A DNA stretch of 64,000 bases. Source: Scatophagus argus (Eukaryota; Chordata; Actinopteri; Scatophagidae). The stretch covers positions 1,831,001 through 1,895,000 of the forward strand of contig NC_058496.1 of NCBI RefSeq assembly GCF_020382885.2. The letters run 5' to 3'. The notes beneath the pieces were generated by a model that was given only the letters and a program-made list of their open reading frames with translations, had not been told where the DNA came from and searched no databases. Positions 12,124 through 23,896 of this stretch are shown here, in pieces. Both the position numbers and the translations under genes were made by a program. Positions within the stretch are counted from its first letter, which is position 1. The number at the start of each line of letters is the position of its first letter.

Positions 12124-13278
12124 GACACACCAGAAACAGTCCTGAGGAGGCTGCGAGGGGGGAGAGGGGGAGAGGGGGGAGACTCCTCTCTGTGAGTCAC
12201 TTGTGTGTGTACGCAGCCCTGACTGTTGACCTCAGGAACTTGCAGGGCTTTGATGCCGCCCTCAGCGGCCAGTGTTGGAGGAGGAGGGGGTCGGTCTGGA
12301 CGGGCCGGTCAGCTCCTCACACACAGTGTCAACACAGGACACAAGAAGACAGAGAATGTCACACTTCACACATAGTTGAAAGGCACGGTGCGTCTCATTA
12401 TGCCACCTAGAGCTGCTTTTGTCAGCCGGGGTTTGATGTGTGGAGGGGAAGGGCTCAGAGAGACGCCGCGGCCTGGTATGGGGCCTGCCGCTGCCACGTT
12501 TGAAGTCACTGTCGGGACAAGGTCTTTCATATTTACAGAAAAGAAAGGGGAAAACTCAAGGGATGGCCGTGATTGGCACGCTGTTTTGTTAGTGCAATAA
12601 ATGGCTCGAGCTAATCACCATTTGCACCCGCCCTGTTCATCAACCCTCTCGCATCCCCAGGAGTTTTAAAAACAGTGCTTTGCAGGCACTTTTTTGACTC
12701 CTCAAGCATGAAACTTCCTTTAATCTATTCTTACTCAAAAAGCCATTCAAACATCTTACATAAATTATGCTCTTAGCATTAGAATCAAAGGCGAGCATCT
12801 CTCCTCGTGCTGTCAGTGAGCCTTTTGATGGACAGATAAACCGAGGCTTGCGTTATGGGTAGCATATGCCTATTGTAATTCCAAAAGCGACTTTGAAACG
12901 CGACTGCATCCCTCGGTTACAGCGAGAGCCATCACAGCTTCCCTTCGTTCATTTCATGTAAGAAGAATAGTGTAAAAAAATACATAACGGGACAAAAATT
13001 AGGACAGTCTGTGCCGCTCGGCGTATCAAACCAGACGTTCACTTCGCTACGAGACCGTGGAACGCGATGCATCAACGTTTCCCCTCTAGATTTGCTGGAC
13101 AAAACCTCTCTAATATACGCACGCACTCACACAGACACACATACTACATAAGCACACACTAAAGCAAAACGTAACCGTGGGCTGCTGCACCATTCTTTCC
13201 TAATCACCTTACAGCCTTCAGTTCAGGTCGGGTTCGGAAGTCATTTCTGAGGATTCCTACGACAGTAACACGGCCTGT

Positions 13279-13600
13279 TAAAGGTCCACTGTGTGGGAGC
13301 AGCCCTGTTTCATTCCCAGGGCGCCAAATACCGCCATTTTGTCACATCTCACTCAGATGTGAAGCACCAGTCTTAAAGGAACAGTTCACCTGAAAATCAA
13401 AAAGACATATTTCTCCCTCTTACCTGCTGTTAGCTTGGTTTGTCCATTCTGGGTGACTGTAGACAGGCAGCGCTGCAACACGGTGGATCCGCTCCCTCTG
13501 CAGACATAAAAGGCTCATTCAAAGGTCACTAAAACACAAAGATTCTGTTGTCTGCTGTGATAATCATTTATCAGAATTAGTTCATCAGTGAGGTCATCTG
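13279..13600 (+). mobile_element. Composite of two fish MITE fragments
   Basis: It opens with ttaaaggtccactgtgtggg, close to the start of a common teleost MITE (aaaggtccagtgtgtag). From 13424 the interior resembles that family again (tggtttgtccattctggg, aaaggctcattcaaaggt). Between them, 13374-13436 matches the left end of the second MITE family found intact at 41347 (aaaggaacagttcacctgaa, gacatatttc, cctcttacctgc). This suggests a nested or recombined insertion. The right border is indistinct. Confidence 0.5.
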
Positions 13601-14186
13601 GTTAGCTAACATGTTGTTTGTCTAATCTGTTTAAAAATCATAGTGTGTGATTTCACAGGGGCTTACGATGTGCAGCGCGAGTTCTTAGCTTCACAGCTTT
13701 CATGTTTACTGGTGTGACGTTTATCTGCCCCTTTAATGGAAGCATTGAACATATTACTTCCAGTGACACCTGTGAATATCCACCTGGCTATCATCCCATC
13801 CTATTCTTATCACCCTCAGGCCTGCACAGTTCTCCTCAAATGTCTTTATCTGGGCTTTATGCTGCCCATAATTGGTGAGATTAATGGCCAAAGTGTTCCT
13901 CCTCTTCCTGCCTTTCTTTATAGCCCACATTGGTTTCATTTGTCTGTGGTGTGTTTTTGATGTCTAACAGGAAGAGCAACCATATACAACATTAAGCAGG
14001 CTTTGTACTCCGCATCACAAAGTCTGATCCTGTGTCCTTCCTCCGTATGACAAATGAGAGAAAGTAGACTCGCTGGTGTTGACTAACACACCTCAAACCG
14101 CCACGGAAGGTCACAGTCAGGGCCTCACTTTCTAATAAACACAAGGCTTCTTTCAAAAACAGAAGAGAGAAAGATAGAAGAGAGGG

Positions 14187-14212
14187 GTGTGTGTGTGTGT
14201 GTGTGTGTGTGT
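14187..14212. repeat. (GT)n microsatellite
   Basis: Thirteen perfect GT dinucleotides. Confidence 0.9.
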
Positions 14213-15444
14213 GATGGGAAGGGGGGTGTAAATAGACTCTGCTTTATCTTTGTTCAAACAGTGCGGAAAGGGAAAGTCAGGAAACACACAAAAGGGAGAA
14301 AGGAGAGTGGAAACAAAGGCAGGTACAAGATAATGACAAGGTCAAGTGTGCGCTCAATGGCTCAGTTCAGTCACAGGGAGATAAGGCCCAACGTGCTGAC
14401 AAGGTGTGTGCAGCAGAGGGGAACGGGAGGTCAGGTAAAGCTCCGGGGATGGGTCCACCTCCTGCAATGTCTCCCGCTTTGTCCCAGCGTCTGTCTGTGG
14501 GAACATCAGCTCTCCAGCACCACCTGCTGGACAAATCTGCACACACAGCTGCTGACTTAGACGCTCACATGAAGCACAGCCTGATATTTAGCTAAGGATT
14601 ATCAGCCAGATTGATCCATGGAGTGCTTCTGATGGATACCATAGACATCAATACAGGAGAAACTTACATTTCTATCTACCACGGCCTCGCATGTATCAGA
14701 CTCTGGTGTGTGGAGTCCAGTGGGAAATCTTTCAAAACCAAAACCAAACCTAAAACAATGCCAACTTGAAAGGCACATGAACATTCATCAACTATTTCCT
14801 GGAGCAACTCCAACAATAACCAACAGCCTGACTGGAAGAATTCTTGTCTCGCTTTGATGCTTAAGTTTCTTCTGTTTCTCAGAGGCACATCACTGACTGA
14901 GTGAAATTTAAAAAGGCAGCGAGCTCCCATCTGAGGTTGAGCATGACATTAAGTATGATTTCAAACGACAGCAAATAAAGTGCGAAAGGGCTACAGGCTC
15001 GCAACTTACTTTCACAGAGCATAAAGGATAGGATTAGTTGAAGGCTATCTCTGATGTGTCACTCATCTCCAGGAGAGAGGAGAAGGAGAACACAAGATGA
15101 AACGTCTTCTGGAGGAGAAAGCGAGATGGAGAGATATGCTTCAATAGATATGTGATACAACTGGTCCAGACACTGACCCTAATCCTGATCTGGAATTCTG
15201 ATCTGACGCCTGGATAAATGGATAAAAAGCCTTCGGGGAGGGGGTTTCAAACCAAACGGGGGCCCTGGACTGATACTCAGAGCTGGGTTGGGTCAGTGGG
15301 ACATCAGGCAGCACTTTGACCACAGCGAGCCTTGAAGATGTGAGGGGGGCCGAGGGTCTGTTAAGTCTCATCGAACACAGCCGGGCTCAGGGTGAGCACT
15401 GACAGAAAGCACCAGGAGAGGCAGATTGAAGTGAACCGCAGGGA

Positions 15445-15492
15445 GCAGGCCGGCTGCGCAGCAGGCCGTCTGCGCAGCAGGTCGGCTGCGCA
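15445..15492. repeat. Three-copy 16-bp tandem repeat
   Basis: Three head-to-tail copies of gcaggccggctgcgca, with single substitutions in copies 2 (g to t) and 3 (c to t). It is GC-rich with internal tgcgca palindromes. Confidence 0.85.
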
Positions 15493-17737
15493 GCTGTGAC
15501 TGATAAGGCAGCAAGTCGGCAGCTCTTTGTGAGCCTGTGCAGCCAGGACGAACGTGATGCTGTCCTGTTGACTGAAGAGACAAAACATTCACCAAAGCCG
15601 ACCAAGTAGGGTCGTTTGTCAGGATTTACACAATTAATGTCATAAAATAAAAATTAAAAGTTAAGAAAATTACAAAAAAAAGGAAACATGTCCACATTGT
15701 CAGTAGTCACAGTTCTTGCTTATTAGGGTTGGGTTGGTTTCTGGTCTTGGCGGTCTGGTCGACCTAAGCTTAACCTGGTTTAATTTCACTCAACCTGATG
15801 GAACAAGCATTCGGATATTTCCTGTTTCCATTTCAAATTAAAAGCCCTGTAGTGTTCCACTGGACAGAAACCCTTCATTTCTTAGCAAGGCTTTTGCTGT
15901 GAAACATTCGCAGGAACGTGTTGTGGAAAGCTCAAGCTGCGCCAGGCTGAAGCCTTCTTTTATTTATTATTTTGATGTTAACCTTTAGAGGAGGAAAACT
16001 TCAGCTGATTGTTGGGAGAAATGAAAACACGATGTGTCACAGCTGTTACACCAGTCTGGTGTTTCGCTTCATGACAAGCTGTACATCCAATCAAAATTAA
16101 GAGCCTGCAAAAACAAAAACAAAAACAGAATCCAATTCTGACCTCTCATTAGGACACATCCATCACAAATCTGTAATAAAGCAGTCAGAGAAATGTTCCC
16201 CTTAGAGCGCTCTTGAAGTACATTTTCCTGATTATACTCACATGCTTGAGGAACATTTTCAATGCAGTAACACAGTACAGTGTGGTGTCAGACCTGAAGA
16301 ACATGACAGGTGGAGTCAGCGGAGTGTGGAGCTCATCTGACAGCACTGGGCGGAGACTGAAGTCAGGGGAAGGAAAAATGGTTCAAAACAAACGTGTGTG
16401 TAACTCGTGGAGTCGACAGAAACTGAAGCTGAGGGTTCATTTTAATGTTGCTACGGTTTTTAAAAGAGGAGGACGCAGCACGGTCAAACTGCTCTGCTCT
16501 ACTGCGGCTGATACCGCCATCTAGTGGTGACAACAGTGCATTTGATTAAGTCTCATTTCTGCAGGTCCAAGTGACGGAGGTCTCCAGCTAATTTTCTGGT
16601 TTTTTTTAATAAAATAATTAAAAATGTCCAAAAGATGCACCCACGCCAAAACGAAGCCGACGACAGCTTGCTTCCAGGAGGCGGCAGTCTTAGGTTGAAG
16701 ATGGCGGCTTACCCAAAGCACACAAACACAATCCCTGCCAGAGCCTGTGCTGTGCGGGCGGGGGACGATTAATTGGGCATAGCAGGAGCCCTGATGGAGG
16801 AGGGGGAGCCCGGCGTAGAGAACATGGCCGGCCCCCACTCTATCAATCAGACAACTCTTCTTCTACCCAAACCAAATTGACCTGCCGATGCACTGGCCAC
16901 GTCCAAACCCTGGAAATAAATCACAGTGGATGAGAGGTGGGTACCTGTCAGCTCCACTGAATGTTCCAGCCCGCCCTGTGCGCTCCCGCGTGGAAATACG
17001 CGCGTGCCTGCGTGGCTCGCTCTCACGCGCAGCAGATTCAACATTGATTGTACAGCACGTGCAGACAATCATGGAAAGAGCTTGTTTGGGTTTTTTTGAA
17101 TGTATGATCAATGAGTCACTTTGACCGCCCAGAGGTTCGTCCACCGGCGGTGCAGCAGGACAGCAGAGGTCACACAGAGGTAACCTCCTTCCCCTCACTG
17201 ATGGTTTGTCTGGCGCTGGTGGAGCTGTCAACAAGTCCTCACACTTATTATTCCCAATGAATCCAGTCATTTGGAGTCTTATTCTCATTAGCAATACAAA
17301 CACAAGCTACAGCCCCCCACCATCCCTCAGCCGCCCCTTTATTCCCCGGGAAGACTCGCAGCATGAGCTATGGCGTGAGGGGAGATAATGTGAGGGAGGG
17401 CCGGCTGTAAATCTCTGCCCTGCTCATCTCCTCTCATCCCCCGGTTCACCTACGGCCGGCCGGCTGACGGATGACACAGTGTGCGGCCCAGGCTGGATCT
17501 CCGTTCCCGGGTCATCCATTGCTCCCGCGGTGATGAGTGGCTCCGTCCGGGTGCGGCTCCTCCAGCTGCACACACAGTCAATCACAGGGCGGCGCGACAG
17601 CAGCCTGTGGAGGACAGCGGAGCGACAACAAAACTCCAGGTGACATCTGTGTCACCTGGAGTGACTGAAGAATCTCCCGCTGCAGGAACACTAAAGGCAC
17701 ATTTCTGCTGTTAATGACCCACACAGCCTGAGGAGAC

Positions 17738-17800
17738 TGGATAGCACTTTCTTTGACCACAATTTTCATGTTTGGGTGAACTGTACCTTTAAGAATACAC
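17738..17800 (-). mobile_element. MITE end remnant
   Basis: On the minus strand it reads cttaaaggtacagttcaccc followed by aaacatgaaaatt, the terminal sequence of the common fish MITE group also seen at 38326 and 41347. Only one end is recognisable. Confidence 0.5.
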
Positions 17801-18194
17801 ACTGACGAATTATAGAAACTGGATAGTATTCTTATTAATGTTGGAGCTTTTGATTCCAACCTTTCAGACAATGGCTGTAGGCTAACACGAAATGACAGGA
17901 ACTGATTGTTTGGTGGCCAAAACACTAATGAGTGCATTTCTAGTTTACATTCCTATTTTAAATTTCCATTTGTTTCCACTTACCTCTACAGCCACAGATC
18001 TTTCTTTTCTCGGTTTTCAGAGATTTCTTGCAGTACCAAATACAGAGGAGGTGAAGCAGATTTAATCTATGGGAATCAAAGCATGAAAAAAATGTGACAC
18101 AAATATCAGAGACTAATATCTCAAAATGTTACATTTAAAAAAAGCTGTCGCCAATTAACTGGTCTTGAGTCTGAAATGTGTCCCTGAAAGTAGT

Positions 18195-18196
<2 letters not shown>

Positions 18197-18227
<31 letters not shown>
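18197..18227. repeat. (CA)n microsatellite
   Basis: About 15 CA dinucleotides. Confidence 0.9.
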
Positions 18228-18229
<2 letters not shown>

Positions 18230-21200
18230 CACAGGAGATAAATGGAAAGAAAATGAATGCAGTCCAGAGCTGAACTCATTTCACATCGCACTGCACGCCC
18301 GACCAGCAGCGAGCTGCAGCCTCTGCGGCGCCACTAGATGGCAGCACAGCAGCACCGCTGCTCTCCTTGCTGGTTGCACATACAGACATTTACACATTTC
18401 AGTCGAACATTTGTTTGACATAACATGATTACATACAATGTCATATCTGTCCATTCACCTGCTGCTAGACTGGCACGTTGCCCGGCCTAAAACTGCTCAT
18501 GTGCTTGCCATCCTCCCCAGTACAGGAAAAAAAATCTAATAACATGGCTGACTGACTGCTCAGCCTGCATGTCATGCTGTTGTGAGCTTGCACGAAAAAG
18601 AAATATACATAAATTAAAGTTGAGCTCTGACATCAACTCATTGGCCTTTTTTTAAAAACACCCTGTGGATGTGCAAAAAAAAGGTCTGACTTTTGGATGA
18701 GAATATTCCTGTTAATCCTCTGGACCAGGTAATTCCTGGAACTTGGCACTCTATCAGTGAAAGGGAAATTGGGCTTAAGATGTGTAGCCCTTCTGGTCTC
18801 GCAGAGAGACTTTAAGGATGCTGAAGGGGAAGACTTGGAAGTGTTGATATCTACAGTCTGTGCTGCTTTGCTAAATACACTGCAGTTTGTGTTCACGTGC
18901 TCACGTTCAGTGGAAACGGAAACACGGGACTCTGAGAGTGTCCGAACAGAGGCCACATTGTGCGGCGTTGGTGCACAGACTTATCAGAGCCGAAGACTCC
19001 TGCACCGTCATGATTCATTCCATCATGGCTGACTGTGTTCCCCGGAGCGTGAGGGAGAAGCTTATCATCTGTCTCCTCATTTCATGCCCTGTAGCAGGCC
19101 GGTCTTCGGCGATGGAACAGAGTCAGGATGTGGCCATCACTGGCACACCTTCACTGCTGCACAGGAGACGTGGAAGGGGGGGCACTAATCATCATATTCA
19201 GAAGCACTTTCGGGTGTGATATTCTCACAGAAATGTAACCTTTCCGCTGCAGCGTTTTCAGGATAAGGCTAGCAGACTCCAACCCCCCCCCCCAACCCGA
19301 AAATGTGCTGTAAGCTGAGATAACCTATCCAATATCAGCAACTAATGAGGCAGAAAGAGGAGCTGGAGCCGACAGACGCTATCATTTCAGCTCCATACGT
19401 TTTCTTGTGCAAGATAAGCTTTGTCAGAGGTCAGATGCTGTGTGATAGTTTGACCAATTTCCAGCACTATTTCGGGCGACGGCTGTCGATTTGATGGCAG
19501 CTCGGATTGCCAGCCGTGGTGAATGAGCTGCCGCCGTGCTTTTGGCTCACAGGGGAAATCTGTTTGGACTGCCTGGAGTTGAACTGCAGAGCACTTTTAC
19601 TCCTGGTGAGAAGATTGCTCTTATGTTTTATTGAACGTTGCCCCTGGCACCTCTCATCCTTGACAATCTGATTCTACCAAGGTCTACCTCATGACCTTAA
19701 TGCTCAACCAATGGGGTGTTGCAATTCACTCACACTGACCCCTCCATCAACCTCATCAGCCTCAGAGGTCCTTTGGGTAGCATTTATGGGCCACTCGGAA
19801 ACTGGATTAATATCTTTGCTGCCTGCCTGCATTGTACTTAACTGTCCTTGCACTTAAATAACCTGCCATCTTTGCCCTTTGGTTCACTTGTCTGATTACA
19901 GACAAGGCTAGACATCACATTATCATCTATTCTTGGTCCTGTACAGGTGCGCAGCCAACAGCCTCCTCATACTGAGTGTGTAACATGTCCCTTTTGGCTA
20001 ACATATTAGATTTGGGTCAAGGCCTCTCAGCTTGCCAGCAACTGAAATAAGAGTCTGTCTGCTCTCCTTGTCTGACCTCTGGAGCTGTCACCCAAACTGT
20101 ATTGTAGTAGAGATTTAATCCACTGTAGCTGTCATGGAGCCCGAGATGCTGCCGTAAAAACAAAACCCAGACTTCCGTTATCCAGTTTACCACTTAACCT
20201 CCAAACAGTTTCACCGAAGAGGGGAAAGCAGGAGGTTATTTTTAGAGATTTGACAACCCCAAAGCGGGACGCTTGTTTTCAGGCGTTTCTCTGATGTGAC
20301 GACTCCGCCTCTTCTGGCTGCTTGTCTTTGACTCTGTGCTTTGTGCTGCAGATGCCAGTAGATGTGCTCGAGTCGTCACTTACTGGGCGTACCTGGGCGC
20401 CGTGTTCCCGACGCTGTCCGAGCGCACCCCATTTGTTCCCTGATGGACAGAGAGGGACGGGGAAGCTGTCCTCCCTACGCTTGATGTTCGTTTCAAATAA
20501 GTGATCGCTTTCCTTGCTTTCTCTCATGTTACTCGTCATGGTTCTGAGCTGGTCGTGACAAACCGGGGTGTCTTCCAGGAAAACGGCTCACAGTAAACAG
20601 TGAAGCTGACAGCTTGTCAAAGTGCACTTTGAGGACAGCAGAGCTCAGTTCCAGTCAGACCTGAAGTGAGATGGAAAGTCAGTGGATCACCGTGGATCAC
20701 AGTCGGTTTCCCACGAACACACAGCATTGTGGTGGCGCTCGAGAAGAAGTCAGAACAGGCCCAAAGTTGTTATGATCAATCAATATGTGATGAATATCTG
20801 CTCAAAGTCTCATCGTAACCCACATTTCAGCGTGGCCACGTTGCTCGCCCCCTCAAAAATGAAGAAGACAAATGTTAATAAATGTTGGAGATCAAAACGA
20901 GGTTCCCACAAGATGTCTCCGCTTTATTATGGCCTTAATGCTGCATCACTGATCCTCTCAAACCTGCGCAGGATAACCAAACTGGAAATTAACGAGACGA
21001 TTATTAAAACACGGGGATTCAGTGAGTAACAAATGGTGTTGGTAGGAGGCGAGCCAACTGTTTGCTAATTGCCTGGGATGCGTTCTTTTCTTCTTGCTTT
21101 AAAAGGAAACAAATCTTTGGATGTGGAGACCTTATTATTGTTTTATGTCACCATTGTTAACACATTTCTTGGATAATTGTCAAGACGGCAGCCTCCAGGA

Positions 21201-22332
21201 AGAATTATTTGTGTCTCAGAGACATCAAAGCTTCCTCATTAGGCAAAAAAAGAAGAGAGAGAATATGAGACGTGAGGAACGTCTGCAGAGCGAGAGGCAG
21301 CTTTTAAGCAGCAGCCTAACATCTGGTTTGCACCCAGTCAGCTTCCATCTGCTTTGTGATTTTCCAGACAGCAGCGAGACTAAACACAGAGGTGACACCA
21401 CTTTTTCTTTGTCTTTAAAAATTTTGCATCAGCTCAGTGAGTCTCAAGATCCTCAAGATCCCGAAGGGACAAAAGAAAATTAAATCTTATTTAGAAACCT
21501 TTCCGACTTCTCGGGCAAAAACGTTTCACCTTTTTCTTTGAACTGAACGCATCACTTATGAATTAGATGAATAGCATTTATGTGAGATTTCCCCCCGGAT
21601 TGCTTTAGAAGTCATGCAAAACATGACAGCACGAGCATCTGCCACGAAATCTCAACCACACTCATCCCACGTTGGACGCTTGTGTCTTTTCCCCCTCGTG
21701 AGGCGACTCGAATTCTCTGTGGACGCAAACAATCCACAGCTGCTTCATGCACTTTTGCTGTTTGTCGAGACATGTAAACATCAATTCAGCCTTCAATCAA
21801 GCGTGAGAGCCAATTTTCATGTAAAGTGGCTGATGTGGCTGTGTTGACGCTGCGTTCACATGCTGTGCGTACACTGCAGCGCCGCCTGCCTCGCTGTGTC
21901 TGATTTCTCTGTTGTGGTGGCGGGATTACTCCGGGGATTAGCGGGATACTGGCAGCACCCATCGATGGGACAGAGATGACAGTCCTCATCATGTACTCTC
22001 CTGCTTCAACCCCTCGCTTCTGCCCGGACTTAAAGTGGCACAAACAGCAGATTACATGGGAGCGACAGCAGGGGAAGAAGTCACACATCACACAGTGGAG
22101 ATTAGGCTGAACAAACTCTTCCTCGGCTGCCTCGGGGTATTCAACCCAAACATGGAGAGCTGTCTCTCATGGCCCAGTTTGGGCTGGATTAGGAGGCAGC
22201 AGACGGCACGTCTCTGCAGTTTGGAACTAACAGCCATCGGTGCGCCATTCAAGTGAAAAGTAGTGAGCTAATAAGAAAGTTTGCAGTTTTAAGCGACAGT
22301 AATTGCACTCAAAAGCAGCCTTGGCAGGACTT

Positions 22333-22791
22333 TCATCTCTGTGGCTTTCGTGAGGGCACATCCTGTCCCTCCAACAGTTTATTATCCAAAGCACCTGCTC
22401 GGTCAACCTTAATGCGCTCTTGGTGACATTGGCGCAGAGCTGAACTGGACGCCTCTAGGACCCTGAGAAGTGAGGACAGATCAGACTTCTGGGTGTGTTT
22501 GAGCCATGGGAGCTTGTGTTTGCTCAGGTCTCCGCTCTGTACCTTTAGTATCGCAGACTTGCTGCTAATGTTTGGAGAGCAGCTTGCGTGGGAGTGCAGT
22601 GGAGGCTGCACAGACATGTGAAACAAGCTCCACACGCCTCCCTCCCATTGCGGACACAGAAACCATTTCCTCCGATGTTTAATAGGAGGGAGCTTCACGC
22701 GTGTCAAAGATCTGTCTGCTGCTGCTTCACCCACTGCAGAACATAATGGAAAAGGGTGCTTTAGTGCCACAGTCGAGGGCTTGTTATTCAT
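22333..22791 (-). other. Unrecognised 152-codon minus-strand ORF
   Basis: This is the longest ORF outside the retrotransposon in the left 23 kb that does not owe its length to a simple repeat. Its C-terminal half has a helix-like composition (SSLLRVLEASSSALRQCH). The N-terminal half is proline- and basic-rich and unremarkable. I do not recognise it, it has no convincing flanking splice sites, and an ORF of this length can arise by chance in 64 kb. Confidence 0.12.
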
Positions 22792-23166
22792 CGCAGTTTG
22801 AACGATCTTTGAAGGTTTACTGGGTGAACAAGCAGGCCTCCTGCAGCCCTAACTGTAACTGCACGTACTGACATGTTTCACAAGCCAGATTTCACACTTC
22901 ACATTCACATTACATGCTAATTTTCATTTTTTGTTGCCGTGTTCAGTCGTAGCCCCCGTCCTCTCCACCCAACAATATTACTGAGCCATGTTCACAGACG
23001 TGTTGATTAATCTGGCGAGAAATGCAGACGCTTGAAAAAAAAAAATCAACTTTCAGGGTGGATACGACAGCAAACACAGTGTTAACATCACAAAGTCGTT
23101 TACGCCAAAAGGCTCTCAATTAAAGAGAATCGTTAAAAAGTGGCACAACTTTCTAGTGTTTAAAGT

Positions 23167-23171
23167 CTAAC
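23167..23171. repeat. Target-site duplication (left), CTAAC
   Basis: CTAAC directly precedes the TG of the left LTR and is repeated exactly after the CA of the right LTR at 30817-30821. Five bp is typical for BEL/Pao integrases. Confidence 0.9.
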
Positions 23172-23615
23172 TGTATCTACTATGGCAACAAGAACTACGC
23201 TTCTTACTGATGTCCACAACCTTTTTATTGTCTTTCGTCGTGGTTAAGGAACACCGTGAAAACTGGAACAAGAACATATTTCCATATACATCATTTCTAT
23301 TATTCTCTTTCACACAAGTACATGGATTTCAGTATTTAAAAATGATTACCGTGTACGCCTGGTTAGCCAGTAGTAGACAGTCATCTCTTTCTCAATTCCC
23401 GCTCACAACTTCCGGCTTAAGCTACACAGGAAGTGACCTTTTCACAATAAAACTAAACATTTCCGCAAGATCCCACAACAATCATGGATCATAATTCAGG
23501 ATGTTTCACCACAATCTATGTAAACAAATAAACAATCAGAACTGCAATATGATGATTGCACCTTAACTTCTGACATTGCCATGGTAACATAGCCATATTG
23601 CGAGCGTCAGCTACA
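23172..23615 (-). repeat. 3' LTR of the BEL/Pao element
   Basis: 444 bp with termini TG...CA, offset exactly 7201 bp from the other LTR; I saw no mismatch by eye. On the minus strand it has a TATA-like TTTAAATA at 23333-23340 and an AATAAA signal at 23224-23229, in the order expected for U3-R-U5. The 94-codon plus-strand ORF in both LTRs is not expected to be a gene. Confidence 0.93.
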
Positions 23616-23623
23616 CTCCCACC
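23616..23623 (-). other. Polypurine tract of the BEL/Pao element
   Basis: On the minus strand GGTGGGAG directly abuts the 3' LTR start TGTAGC, the usual site of plus-strand DNA priming. Confidence 0.7.
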
Positions 23624-23896
23624 AAATTACCTTTGATTAACACAAATGAAGATGTGCAATACACTTATACTCTTCATTAAATAATCAACAGTAATTTCCA
23701 AGCACTGGTATGTTGTTTCGTGTAACACTCTGACATCTGGAAATTGAACATATGATTTCCTACACAAAATTCAAAACACAGATTACCAGTGTAATTCACA
23801 TCTCAACATGTACTGAATATCCAATTAAGGATGAACGTTAGTATAACAACCACTTTTAGCTTAAAAGGAGACATTTAAACAATGACTTTCCCTTCT

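Larger units (their letters stand above)
7385..13278. other. Gene-free stretch with possible conserved non-coding DNA
   Basis: No coding exon could be supported. It contains (CTC)n and homopolymer tracts (A-run at 9533-9550, T-run at 11138-11166) and G/A-rich low complexity at 9540-9730. The ATTA-rich segments near 8.1-8.3 kb and 10.1-10.4 kb stand out from the surroundings and are listed separately. Confidence 0.5.
13601..23166. other. Gene-free stretch upstream of the retrotransposon
   Basis: No gene could be supported. It contains (GT)n, (CA)n, a three-copy 16-bp tandem repeat, a MITE end near 17.7 kb and an unexplained minus-strand ORF at 22.3-22.8 kb, each listed separately. The segment 19600-20140 is free of obvious repeats and of long frames, and nothing specific can be assigned to it. 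Confidence 0.5.

Noticed and set aside
23210..23494. A 94-codon plus-strand ORF present in both LTRs (also 30411-30695)
   Set aside because: It is antisense inside LTR regulatory sequence and is duplicated only because the LTRs are identical; no protein-like features.
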